Virus record (IMG/VR): IMGVR_UViG_3300029989_000103
Span: 1 to 34,903 of that record
DNA: 34,903 nt
Source: a virus
Direction: 5' to 3' (one strand)
Part shown: piece by piece, positions 1-5,647 of the stretch
Numbering within the stretch: position 1 is the first letter of the stretch
Layout of the letters: every line of letters starts with the position of its first letter
Translations under genes and position numbers: made by a program
The notes under the pieces: model-generated
Seen by the model: the letters and a program-made list of their open reading frames with translations, nothing else
What the model was told of the DNA's origin: nothing
Databases searched by the model: none

Positions 1-198
1 CTCGATGCACGATCCAGCCTCGATGCACTCTCCAGCCTCGATGCCCCATCCAGCCTCGATGCCCGATCCAGCCTCGATGCCCCATCCAGCCTCGATGCCC
101 CATCCAGCCTCGATGCCCCATCCAGCCTTGATGCCCTCTCCAGCCTCGATGCCCCATCCAGCCTTGATGCCCCATCCAGCCTCGATGCCCGATCCAGC
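1..198. repeat. 18-bp minisatellite, left end (about 11 copies)
   Basis: The unit is ccagcctcgatgccccat with a few variable positions (cgat/cgac region, ttg for tcg, ctc for cat). Copies begin at 14, 32, 50 and every 18 bp to 176, with a degenerate one at 194. Eighteen bases equal six codons, so copy-number change keeps the minus-strand frame. The array continues at the right end of the window. Confidence 0.95.
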
Positions 199-369
199 GG
201 CGGCCCAAATATGACCGGAAGCGTTAATTGAGTCAAATTTTAAGTATCCTAGACCACCATCAATTTCGATGTGGCCTTGAAAGTCGGATACATCGGTTTT
301 GCCGATATATTCCTTCCAATAATAAACGGTCTCTTTAAAGTCTTTGGCGTACAATTTTAATGTTTTCAT
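1..369 (-). CDS. Hexapeptide-repeat beta-solenoid protein, N-terminal part (continues at 34903)
   Basis: ATG at 369..367 overlaps the previous gene's TGA (ATGA) and follows a GGGGAGG ribosome site. About 57 residues of unique sequence (start MKTLKLYAKDFKETVYYW) are followed by eleven tandem hexapeptides of the form I-(E/K)-A-G-(W/E/S)-(G/C). The frame is open to base 1 and joins, in phase, the frame open at 34903 if the terminal CT is counted once; the joined protein would be about 248 residues. Regular Ile and Gly/Ala spacing suggests a beta-solenoid, but the classic left-handed hexapeptide helix has a small residue where this has Trp, so the fold is inference. Function unknown. It sits in the operon driven by the promoter at 724-752. 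The copy number may be wrong if assembly collapsed the repeat. Confidence 0.75.
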   Translation of the reverse strand, partial: MKTLKLYAKDFKETVYYWKEYIGKTDVSDFQGHIEIDGGLGYLKFDSINASGHIWAAAGSGIEAGWGIKAGWGIEAGEGIKAGWGIEAGWGIEAGWGIEAGSGIEAGWGIEAGECIEAGSCIE

Positions 370-533
370 TTTTTATCCTCCCCTAGCATTTTAATCAAAC
401 AACTTCCCAGGCTAAACGCCGCGAACACTTTTTGACTTCCTTCCTGTCTCAACTCAAACCGGCCCATTTTATCTATCAATACCGTAAAAGGACCATGCTT
501 TTTTAGTACCGCTTCCATTAATTTGTTTATCAT
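366..533 (-). CDS. Small hypothetical protein (55 aa)
   Basis: Too short for routine calling but well supported: GGAGGAAG stands six nt before ATG 533, and the stop overlaps the next ATG as ATGA. The product starts MINKLMEAVLKKHGPF and contains DKMGRFELRQEG followed by an aliphatic stretch ending in GEDKK. No domain is recognised. It is the middle gene of a three-gene unit, lying between a small zinc-ribbon-like protein and the solenoid protein. Tight coupling suggests co-translation with the solenoid gene. Confidence 0.75.
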   Translation of the reverse strand: MINKLMEAVLKKHGPFTVLIDKMGRFELRQEGSQKVFAAFSLGSCLIKMLGEDKK

Positions 534-558
534 TGTTCTTCCTCCAATGAATTAATAA

Positions 559-717
559 CTATTTCTCTCCGCCGGAGTTCCATTTGTATGTCTTACATTT
601 AGGACACATTTTCGGTAACTCTTTTGGATCTTCTGATTTTCTTTTGTCCCATTCGTACCCACACGAAGGTTTATCGCAGGTGCAGTGAATGGTCTTTACA
701 CTAATAATTTTTATCAT
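559..717 (-). CDS. Small cysteine-rich (zinc-ribbon-like) protein, 52 aa, probably leaderless
   Basis: ATG 717..715 lies six nt after a -10 hexamer (TAAGAT, 724-729) of a near-consensus promoter, so the mRNA probably begins at or beside the start codon; no Shine-Dalgarno is present. The protein has His11-Cys12-x-Cys14, Cys19, then Cys38-x2-Cys41 followed by KTYKW, resembling a one-domain zinc ribbon (rubredoxin/FmdB-like layout). It ends NSGGEK. Likely a small zinc-binding protein that may bind nucleic acid; exact role unknown. First gene of the unit that includes the solenoid gene. Confidence 0.75.
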   Translation of the reverse strand: MIKIISVKTIHCTCDKPSCGYEWDKRKSEDPKELPKMCPKCKTYKWNSGGEK

Positions 718-723
718 ATTTAT

Positions 724-752
724 ATCTTACTTATTGATAATAATAATGTCAA
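724..752 (-). promoter_or_regulatory. Sigma70-type promoter with palindromic operator in the spacer
   Basis: On the minus strand: -35 TTGACA (752..747), 17-bp spacer, -10 TAAGAT (729..724). The spacer holds TTATTGATAA (731-740, half-sites TTAT/ATAA), identical in sequence and position to the promoter at 4571-4599; the shared block is acttattgataataa. This suggests common control of both units by one DNA-binding protein. Confidence 0.8.
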
Positions 753-759
753 GCATTAG

Positions 760-975
760 TTATTTTTCACCCCCGACAATTTTAATTTCCTTCTTATTTC
801 CGGTAATTATTTTGTTTAACAAACTTTTCTTTTCCTCTTCCTGTTGCTTCCGGATCGCTTCTTTTTCTACCTCATTGGCATTAGCATCAATGGCATAGTG
901 GCAAACTTTATATTTCTTACCGCTACCGCAATAACAAGGTAGGTTTCTTTTGTGTCCTGAAAATAATTCTTTCAT
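760..975 (-). CDS. SEC-C motif protein (71 aa)
   Basis: Residues 11-26 read NLPCYCGSGKKYKVCH, a textbook SEC-C zinc-binding motif (Cys14, Cys16, Cys25, His26) like that at the C-terminus of SecA and in many small proteins. Here it stands near the N-terminus and is followed by a charged helix (roughly residues 30-55) and a short basic tail. In SecA the motif binds zinc and helps contact SecB and ribosomes; in this phage the partner is unknown. Five bases separate it from the upstream coiled-coil gene, so the two are co-transcribed. It is the last gene before the promoter at 724-752. Confidence 0.85.
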   Translation of the reverse strand: MKELFSGHKRNLPCYCGSGKKYKVCHYAIDANANEVEKEAIRKQQEEEKKSLLNKIITGNKKEIKIVGGEK

Positions 976-979
976 AGTT

Positions 980-1330
980 TTAAGCCAATTTTTTAACCGT
1001 TAATATTCTTCTACCCTTATATTTCTTCTCCCCTGTAGCCTTCTCAAACTCCACCAGCAAATCAGATAAGCTAAGTTGGTATTGTTTCCGGATCCAGTTT
1101 ACATCTCTGTTCTTGGACCGGTACATGGCCAAATCCTTGTTTTCCTTAAACAGTTTCTTTTTAATATCTTTCTTCTGGTCCTGTAGTGATTTAATTTGCA
1201 CCACCGTTCTCGAATACTCCGAATTGTTATTTAAAATCTTTTCCATTTCCTCCTTGTTTTTTTTTACCTCCACTTTCGCGGATTCAATACTGCTAATCGC
1301 CACTGATATTTTTTCTTCTATTTGTGTCAT
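980..1330 (-). CDS. Coiled-coil hypothetical protein (116 aa)
   Basis: Residues 1-70 have strong heptad character with many Lys, Glu and Asn (IEEKISVAISSIESAKVEVK), predicting a long coiled coil. A more globular C-terminal part begins with VNWIRKQYQLSLSDLLVEFE and ends in a basic ILTVKKLA. No family recognised; an oligomeric scaffold or DNA-metabolism accessory is possible but unsupported. ATG 1330 lies one base after the stop of the small membrane gene upstream. Confidence 0.75.
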   Translation of the reverse strand: MTQIEEKISVAISSIESAKVEVKKNKEEMEKILNNNSEYSRTVVQIKSLQDQKKDIKKKLFKENKDLAMYRSKNRDVNWIRKQYQLSLSDLLVEFEKATGEKKYKGRRILTVKKLA

Positions 1331-1331
1331 T

Positions 1332-1448
1332 TCATTTTTTAATAATTAATAATAAATTTATCGCCATTGAGATAATCAAAGCTACTCCGATCAAGTACAC
1401 CTCTGATTTTGAGTACACCACCTTTTTAAATTGTTTTATTGTTTTCAT
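1332..1448 (-). CDS. Small single-span membrane protein (38 aa)
   Basis: MKTIKQFKKVVYSKSEV is followed by a hydrophobic stretch of about 20 residues (YLIGVALIISMAINLLLII) and KK. ATG 1448 overlaps the upstream stop as ATGA, and the next gene begins two bases after its TGA. A basic N-terminus before a single span predicts the N-terminus inside the cell. Function unknown. Its position in a tightly packed operon supports a real gene despite its size. Confidence 0.65.
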   Translation of the reverse strand: MKTIKQFKKVVYSKSEVYLIGVALIISMAINLLLIIKK

Positions 1449-1696
1449 TTTTTAAGTAAATTCTGTAACTGTTTTCTAATTTTTGATCCATCAGCCAAAC
1501 CTTTAGTAATTGGTATACTGGGTATGATCCGGCGTAACTCTGTTTTCCAGTTTTCATTTCTTACCCTCAATGCTTCCTCACACAATATTCCACCATTTTC
1601 TAGTCCGGCATCCATTCCGGCCCGGTAGCCACGACCAAATCGAGTAACACTAAAATAATCGTTCCAGAAATTTATTACTCTAGTAAAAACATTCAT
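1445..1696 (-). CDS. Hypothetical protein (83 aa)
   Basis: Starts MNVFTRVINFWNDYFSVTRF, then GRGYRAGMDAGLENGG and a charged helical C-terminus ending in QLQNLLKK. The Gly-rich patch recurs in small phage early proteins but I recognise no family. ATG 1696 overlaps the previous gene's stop by four bases and its own stop overlaps the next ATG, so it belongs to the 3572-760 operon. Small, basic and soluble; role unknown. Confidence 0.7.
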   Translation of the reverse strand: MNVFTRVINFWNDYFSVTRFGRGYRAGMDAGLENGGILCEEALRVRNENWKTELRRIIPSIPITKGLADGSKIRKQLQNLLKK

Positions 1697-1995
1697 ACCT
1701 TTTTATTAATTTTTAATTGTTTAACCTTCCACATAAATAATGCCGCCCTGTTGTTGGCGTTTGAATCAGCCACAAAAGATAGCGCTCTATCTAACAGGGC
1801 AGTATTATTTAATTTAGCGAGGCGCATATATATTCCAATATGCTTCCGATCATTCAGTTTGTCGGCTAGTCTTAATGCGTAGTCCTGAAATTCTTGTGTC
1901 ACTCTGGTACTTTTTTCTTTCTTTACTTCGTATTTATTAAAAATCTCTCCCAAAGTTTGGACCGATTTTAAAACTTTACTGGTGTTTCCAATCAT
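1693..1995 (-). CDS. Helical hypothetical protein (about 100 aa)
   Basis: A strong AGGAGGG site stands six nt before ATG 1995 (MIGNTSKVLKSV), so this start is preferred to the upstream in-frame start at 2013. The body is helical: EFQDYALRLADKLNDRKH, IGIYMRLAKLNNTALLDRAL, then NRAALFMWKVKQLKINKKV. This arrangement resembles a small protein I associate with genomes of uncultured candidate-phylum bacteria and their phages, from memory only. The C-terminal MWKVKQLK could be a short basic interaction motif. Function unknown. Confidence 0.75.
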   Translation of the reverse strand: MIGNTSKVLKSVQTLGEIFNKYEVKKEKSTRVTQEFQDYALRLADKLNDRKHIGIYMRLAKLNNTALLDRALSFVADSNANNRAALFMWKVKQLKINKKV

Positions 1996-2504
1996 AGTAT
2001 CCCTCCTATACAAATTTTCTTACTTAATTCCGGATCCCTAAAATCTCTCAAAACCGCATAAAGTAAATGTCTCTCACCCCTGTATCCTTCGCTGGTTAGT
2101 GGGTGGTGGTGGCTGTTATGGTTAAATATATCTTTCTTTAATCTAGCAAAGCCACTCGGATATACTTCAAGCAATCCCCAACCGTCCGGTAAATCACTTT
2201 CCTTCAATAATCCCTTTGGACAACAATACACCCGGTAGTTACCAACCATTGTTCCATTAATTCGACTATATTTTTTTTGATCTCTCTTAAAATCCGCCCG
2301 GCTTACTTTACATTCCACCAAAATAGAATCACTTAAATTAAGTCCAACAACGTCCGGTATTTCTCCAAATGTTTCACTTCTTTCCATTACCACTACACCA
2401 AATCTCCCCTTACACCAGTGAAAAGCAATCTCTACCAGTTTATGGTGTGAGTACGTTTCCATTTCAGATAATTTTAATTTAGGTAATAAAGATAAATCTT
2501 CCAT
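1992..2504 (-). CDS. PD-(D/E)XK nuclease-like protein (about 170 aa)
   Basis: From ATG 2504, Asp51 in EIPDVVGL and Glu64/Lys66 in ILVECKVSRADF give the D-x(n)-E-x-K signature of PD-(D/E)XK nucleases, after a helix with KLVEIAFHWCKG and a strand with FGVVVMERSE. The C-terminal half (CCPKGLLKESDLPDGWGLLE) matches the end of the core seen in MmcB/YraN-like and resolvase-like nucleases. It probably cuts or processes DNA in phage recombination or host DNA degradation. An upstream in-frame TTG (2531) would overlap the previous gene by 22 bp; ATG 2504 is five bases after that gene's stop and fits better. Confidence 0.7.
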   Translation of the reverse strand: MEDLSLLPKLKLSEMETYSHHKLVEIAFHWCKGRFGVVVMERSETFGEIPDVVGLNLSDSILVECKVSRADFKRDQKKYSRINGTMVGNYRVYCCPKGLLKESDLPDGWGLLEVYPSGFARLKKDIFNHNSHHHPLTSEGYRGERHLLYAVLRDFRDPELSKKICIGGIL

Positions 2505-2509
2505 GTTTT

Positions 2510-2668
2510 TTAACCATTGTCGTGAAGCCAACTAATAACAAACAAACAAAAATCTATTATCAACGCGTTTAGGTGGTTAAGTTTTCCTGATTCATTCAAA
2601 CGTACTCCGTTATCTCTAAATTCCTTTTCAAAATATCTTAATTGTTGTTCTTTCCTGTAGTCAATCAT
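2510..2668 (-). CDS. Small hypothetical protein (52 aa)
   Basis: ATG 2668 overlaps the end of the upstream gene (ATGA-type) and the stop lies at 2512..2510, just before the nuclease-like gene's ATG. It starts MIDYRKEQQLRYFEKEFRD, has a polar middle (NGVRLNESGKLNHLNA), then an aliphatic/aromatic helix LIIDFCLFVISWLHDNG. It could be a small amphipathic or weakly membrane-associated protein. No family recognised; supported mainly by gene packing and absence of stops. Confidence 0.65.
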   Translation of the reverse strand: MIDYRKEQQLRYFEKEFRDNGVRLNESGKLNHLNALIIDFCLFVISWLHDNG

Positions 2669-3363
2669 TTTTCTCTCCTTTCAAAATCTTTAACCGGTAA
2701 TACTCCAATGGCCCGGCCCTTCTTATTGGTCCATGTGCTTCGATATTTCACTAGTAATTCAGTAGCGGTGGTTGATTCAATCTCATAAATCACCTTTCTA
2801 TTTTTTCCTAAATAAAACTTAAAAACTAGATTTTTGACAAATAAAACAGTGTCTATCCCCACCACCAGGCTTCGCTTGCCCTCTTCAAATTGATCCATCT
2901 TACTCATGTAGCAATTCTTGACAGTAAAGATCTTATCCTTCGTCACACCGGGCCTAGCACCGGTTCCTATCATGCCATTTACCAACTTCAACAACTCTTC
3001 TTGGCTTATTCCGGTGATGTCGTAATACCGGCAGTTGGCTAATAACAATTTCATATTAGTATCGCCGGATGCCATTACCTCTTCTGCCTTAGCAATACTA
3101 AATAATCTACTTTTATACCTTTTCTCGTATCTATCCACAATATTTTCTTCATTCTCGGTTAGTGGTACCCAATTCTTACAAAAATCACATTTATCTAAAC
3201 CTAAACAGGCTTTGTATTGATATTCAAACCTCATATCTAGCCCAGGTGCTATCGCCAATTCCATATTTAATCCAGGTACAGCCATTACCGACAAAGTTAA
3301 ACATGATCCGGTTTGAAGTCGGGGGTATTCTTTTAACTCTGGCCCAATGTATCGGTATTTCAT
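2665..3363 (-). CDS. Hypothetical protein (232 aa)
   Basis: The N-terminal half contains Cys60/Cys63-type spacing (LGLDKCDFCKNWVPL), suggesting a metal site, preceded by an extended section with PGLNMELAIAPGLDMRFEYQ. The middle is helical (YEKRYKSRLFSIAKAEEVMA) and the C-terminal part is beta-rich with basic patches (TWTNKKGRAIGVLPVKDF). It overlaps the next and previous genes by four bases each, so it is translated with its neighbours in the middle operon. I do not recognise the family; nucleic-acid binding is possible but unproven. Confidence 0.75.
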   Translation of the reverse strand: MKYRYIGPELKEYPRLQTGSCLTLSVMAVPGLNMELAIAPGLDMRFEYQYKACLGLDKCDFCKNWVPLTENEENIVDRYEKRYKSRLFSIAKAEEVMASGDTNMKLLLANCRYYDITGISQEELLKLVNGMIGTGARPGVTKDKIFTVKNCYMSKMDQFEEGKRSLVVGIDTVLFVKNLVFKFYLGKNRKVIYEIESTTATELLVKYRSTWTNKKGRAIGVLPVKDFERREK

Positions 3364-3572
3364 TTGAATTCAACAATAAATTTATAAGGTTTATCTCCGG
3401 GTTTATAACAAAATGGACATTCAAGAGTAAAAGTACTGTCCGGATCCGCTACCACCTCTCCAAATTCAAATAGATTTTCCCTTTGACAATTAGGACAATT
3501 ACAAGTGTAATAGTTTTTCTCTATTCCCTCTTGTACCGTTCCTTCTAAATATTTTGCTATTGCGATTAACAT
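3360..3572 (-). CDS. Zinc-ribbon protein (70 aa)
   Basis: Two pairs of cysteines, CNCPNCQRENLFEFGE and then LECPFCYKPGDKP, form a single zinc ribbon. The N-terminal MLIAIAKYLEGTVQEGIEK is a short helix. Zinc ribbons of this size in phages often bind nucleic acid or RNA polymerase, but nothing here fixes the role. It follows a perfect hairpin at 3593-3612 and overlaps the next gene by four bases. One of several small cysteine-rich products in this early region. Confidence 0.75.
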   Translation of the reverse strand: MLIAIAKYLEGTVQEGIEKNYYTCNCPNCQRENLFEFGEVVADPDSTFTLECPFCYKPGDKPYKFIVEFK

Positions 3573-3592
3573 ATTTTTAATACCTCATTTGA

Positions 3593-3612
3593 TCCCGACA
3601 TTTGTGTCGGGA
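3593..3612. other. Perfect 8-bp hairpin without U-tract
   Basis: TCCCGACA / TTTG loop / TGTCGGGA. It lies between the stop at 3624 and the start at 3572. Neither strand has a T-run beside it, so it is more likely an RNA-processing, mRNA-stabilising or protein-binding site than a terminator. Confidence 0.8.
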
Positions 3613-3623
3613 CCTATCAAGCA

Positions 3624-4460
3624 TTAAAAAGGTCTACCGGCATCGTGCGCGGCTTTAGCTTCCTCTTCCGTTTCCTCTCCGGTTCCGGGAATGTCTTGGA
3701 TCTTTCTACCTTCGCTGTCATATCCTGGCTTACCTTTATTCGGATTGACTTCTACCTTCACCGGGGTAGTTTCATCATCCTCAAAGTTGGCTTTATCCAA
3801 TACTCCGGCGTATTCTGCAAAAGCAGTAGCCATAATCTCCATTTCCTCTTCATCAAATTTATTGGCTTCAATTTGAAAAGCTGGTGTGTAATAATCGTAG
3901 TCTTTGGTTTGGACAAACTCCGAAGAAATTACCACCGGGAAACGATACGATGATGTAATTCCTTTCTTTTTAAACTCCATCATCAGCCTTCCAACAGCGG
4001 AGAATCCACCCTTGGTAATATTCATCAAAAAAGGTGTAAGTGTGGTGGTATCAATGGCTAGGACCTTGATTATTGCCTCTTCTACATCCATACGGTCTTT
4101 CTTGACGGTGTGCTTCCCCATTTTAGTTCGGAGAATAGCAACTCGAATAGATTTAACCTCTTCACCGATGTCGGTGTAAAAACTCCCGGCTTCCGCCCTG
4201 GTATCATCTCCAAGCATTACTCCCTTAGAGTTTTGTTGGACCAAACGATAATATCCAAGTGGAATTATCGAGGTTGGTAATTCATCGAATCCGGAAACGC
4301 CAATAGAATGTTTAACGGCTACCGCCACTTCATCGTGGTGTTCTACTCGTGCCGGGGCCATTGATGGTTCCGCCGGTGGGTTCTTTTCGGCCTTTGCTTC
4401 ACCAAAAATTTGATCTCTAACTTCTCTCGCTCTATCGATTCCTTTTTTTGTATCTGACAT
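3624..4460 (-). CDS. Hypothetical protein, possible DNA-metabolism protein (278 aa)
   Basis: First gene behind the strongest-looking promoter (4571-4599) and an attenuator-like leader, with AAAGGAAG before ATG 4460, so probably made in quantity. The N-terminus is charged and Pro-rich (about 1-50). Residues 60-210 form a mixed alpha/beta core with IIPLGYYRLVQQNSKGV, EAGSFYTDIGEE and FLMNITKGGFSAVGRLMME. The C-terminal 60 residues are very acidic with a GRKIQDIPGTGEETEEEAK segment. An acidic tail and high expression recall single-stranded DNA-binding proteins, and the core recalls phage proteins near recombination genes, but no family is certain. Confidence 0.75.
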   Translation of the reverse strand: MSDTKKGIDRAREVRDQIFGEAKAEKNPPAEPSMAPARVEHHDEVAVAVKHSIGVSGFDELPTSIIPLGYYRLVQQNSKGVMLGDDTRAEAGSFYTDIGEEVKSIRVAILRTKMGKHTVKKDRMDVEEAIIKVLAIDTTTLTPFLMNITKGGFSAVGRLMMEFKKKGITSSYRFPVVISSEFVQTKDYDYYTPAFQIEANKFDEEEMEIMATAFAEYAGVLDKANFEDDETTPVKVEVNPNKGKPGYDSEGRKIQDIPGTGEETEEEAKAAHDAGRPF

Positions 4461-4498
4461 TTTTATCTTCCTTTAAAAAATAATAATTATTAAATGAC

Positions 4499-4547
4499 TT
4501 AAAAAATCTTTCAGCCGCGAATCTTAGAGGAGCCACCACCGAAAGAT
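4499..4547 (-). terminator. Attenuator-like hairpin in the leader of the 4460 operon
   Basis: On the minus strand ATCTTTC (4541-4547) pairs with GAAAGAT (4506-4512), a 7-bp stem around a structured 28-nt GC-rich loop, followed at once by a run of Us. It lies after the predicted start of transcription (about 4564) and before ATG 4460, so it can act as a leader attenuator. Confidence 0.6.
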
Positions 4548-4570
4548 CTTTAAAATCATTTAGTTAGATT

Positions 4571-4599
4571 AGTTTACTTATTGATAATAAATCTGTCAA
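4571..4599 (-). promoter_or_regulatory. Sigma70-type promoter with palindromic operator
   Basis: -35 TTGACA (4599..4594), 17-bp spacer, -10 TAAACT (4576..4571). The spacer contains TTATTGATAA at 4578-4587, in the same position relative to the promoter as at 731-740. The -35 lies inside the end of the upstream small gene. Confidence 0.8.
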
Positions 4600-4726
4600 C
4601 AAGTAGGTTTTTCTCCGGATATTTTGCCTGTTTTGCCCATCTAAATAAGCACTTGATACAAAATCCTGTATCAAACCACCTTTCATTCTGACAATTAGCG
4701 ACTTTACACTTTTCTTTAGAATCCAC
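4574..4726 (-). CDS. Small cysteine-rich protein (50 aa, GTG start)
   Basis: GTG 4726 lies inside the last codons of the gene upstream. The product has Cys7, Cys12 (KCKVANCQ) and Cys24, Cys27 (GFCIKCLFRW), a compact four-cysteine zinc site, then a basic helix (AKQAKYPEK) and a tail LLVDRFIINK. Zinc-binding, possibly nucleic-acid-binding; unknown function. Its last 25 bases contain the -35 and operator of the next promoter, so repressor binding would occur within the coding region. Confidence 0.6.
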   Translation of the reverse strand: MDSKEKCKVANCQNERWFDTGFCIKCLFRWAKQAKYPEKNLLVDRFIINK

Positions 4727-4877
4727 TGAATTTAATTAAAACCTTTAAATCCAGATCTTTTTTACATTCCGTACAAAGCCAGCGCGGCTCTTCCAGGTTA
4801 TCGGCAATTATGTATGGTTTGGTTTGTCTAGTCTTACTTTTGCAATATTGGCATCTTTTTATTTCTTTAGCGTCCAT
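4716..4877 (-). CDS. Small zinc-ribbon protein (53 aa)
   Basis: GGGAGGGAG stands a few bases before ATG 4877, a good ribosome site. Cysteines pair as RCQYCKSK (Cys9, Cys12) and WLCTECKKD (Cys35, Cys38), a two-knuckle zinc ribbon separated by 22 residues. It overlaps the end of the preceding gene by 19 bases and the start of the following one. Three small Cys4 proteins in a row (this, 4574-4726 and 4859-5092) suggest a cassette of early zinc-binding regulators or host-interaction proteins. Confidence 0.7.
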   Translation of the reverse strand: MDAKEIKRCQYCKSKTRQTKPYIIADNLEEPRWLCTECKKDLDLKVLIKFSGF

Positions 4878-5092
4878 GATTCTCCCTCCCATTCACTTAA
4901 TCCACCACAAATAACACAACAATTCTTTTTACCAATATATTCTCCCGGTTCGTGTTTACATTCCGCCCGGATTTTTTGCTCTACTTTCTCTTTATTAATT
5001 GCATCCGTAACTTTTACAGCAGGCCACCAGGTATTCCCTTTTAATGTTAATAAAAGAAAATCCGCAGTTTGATCATCGATACTGATATTCAT
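4859..5092 (-). CDS. Small cysteine-containing protein (77 aa)
   Basis: ATG 5092 has only an A-rich leader. The first half (MNISIDDQTADFLLLTLKG) looks like a beta-alpha unit with TWWPAVKVTDAINKEKVEQK; the second half contains AECKHEPGEYIGKKNCCVIC, with Cys, His and a CCVIC cluster fit for one metal ion. It heads the small cysteine-rich trio. No promoter is obvious immediately upstream, where a 345-base noncoding stretch begins. Confidence 0.7.
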   Translation of the reverse strand: MNISIDDQTADFLLLTLKGNTWWPAVKVTDAINKEKVEQKIRAECKHEPGEYIGKKNCCVICGGLSEWEGESWTLKK

Positions 5093-5437
5093 AATTTTTT
5101 TTAACTTTTAATTTGCTTGGGATCAAGTATTTACTCTATGGAGCAGATTGTACTAGATTGATACCATACATGCAGAAGGACAGATTGAGAAGGAACGAAT
5201 CTCCCCCTACCCCCTCTTTAGAGTTTTAGACAATCCGAACCGGTCACTTGATATGCCGGAGGGTAGGCAGGTTCTAAGCCTTGATACCTAACACTCTTTT
5301 CTTTACACATGCCGAAGTCGAGTATTCGTTAGTGTCTCTTTCTTGTTCTCAATTTATAAAGCGGAAACAAGATATTCTCCATCCGCTATTTTTTGCCGCA
5401 AAAATATCCGGCAATGTCAATACCAGTTGGAAATTAA
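5093..5437. other. Noncoding interval between lysis and early regions
   Basis: No convincing gene on either strand. Visible elements are two direct copies of TTGATACC (5158-5165 and 5281-5288), a perfect stem TTGCCG/CGGCAA (5393-5414, 10-nt loop) beside a TTGACA on the minus strand, and a pyrimidine-rich run CTCCCCCTACCCCCTC near 5202-5217. It separates two functional blocks, so it could hold an origin or a promoter region; I cannot show either. Confidence 0.5.
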
Positions 5438-5647
5438 TTAACTTCCTTCTGAAATCAAACTTTTATTTTGATTTTTAGGAAAAAGAACGAGCGTGTTTGG
5501 AAATAAAACAATACCTTTACAGTCTTTGACTATTTTTATATTCGGGGCCGGTCTATTGATCAATTGAAACGAAGTGGGGAGATTACTTGACACAAAAAAT
5601 CCGCTATTCACTTGCGGGTTGGTTTGGTCTTGGGGTATAATTTGCAT
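5438..5647 (-). CDS. Hypothetical protein (69 aa)
   Basis: ATG 5647 lies just behind a candidate minus-strand promoter (TTGACT, 18 bp, TATAGT, 5663-5692). The product begins MQIIPQDQTNPQVNSGFF and continues through VSSNLPTSFQLINRPAPNIK and a hydrophobic strand GIVLFPNTLVLFPKN. The early residues have a pattern often seen in small phage proteins, but no domain is known. A strong plus-strand TATAAT overlaps its first codons, so an alternative reading is that this stretch is the promoter of a plus-strand RNA and the ORF is chance. Confidence 0.4.
   Translation of the reverse strand: MQIIPQDQTNPQVNSGFFVSSNLPTSFQLINRPAPNIKIVKDCKGIVLFPNTLVLFPKNQNKSLISEGS

Noticed and set aside
1-198. CRISPR array
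   Set aside because: Units are contiguous 18-bp repeats with no spacers; they are in coding phase.
5-214. Plus-strand frame of tandem PASMPH repeats
   Set aside because: It is the complementary reading of the minisatellite. The minus-strand frame continues into unique sequence on both sides, has a ribosome site and fits the operon.
3162-3473. Plus-strand frame of about 100 codons
   Set aside because: Overlaps two well-packed minus-strand genes with cysteine motifs; no translation signal.
5190-5300. tRNA in the noncoding gap (GGTTC-like segments)
   Set aside because: T-loop-like strings are present on both strands but neither acceptor stem nor D-arm can be paired.
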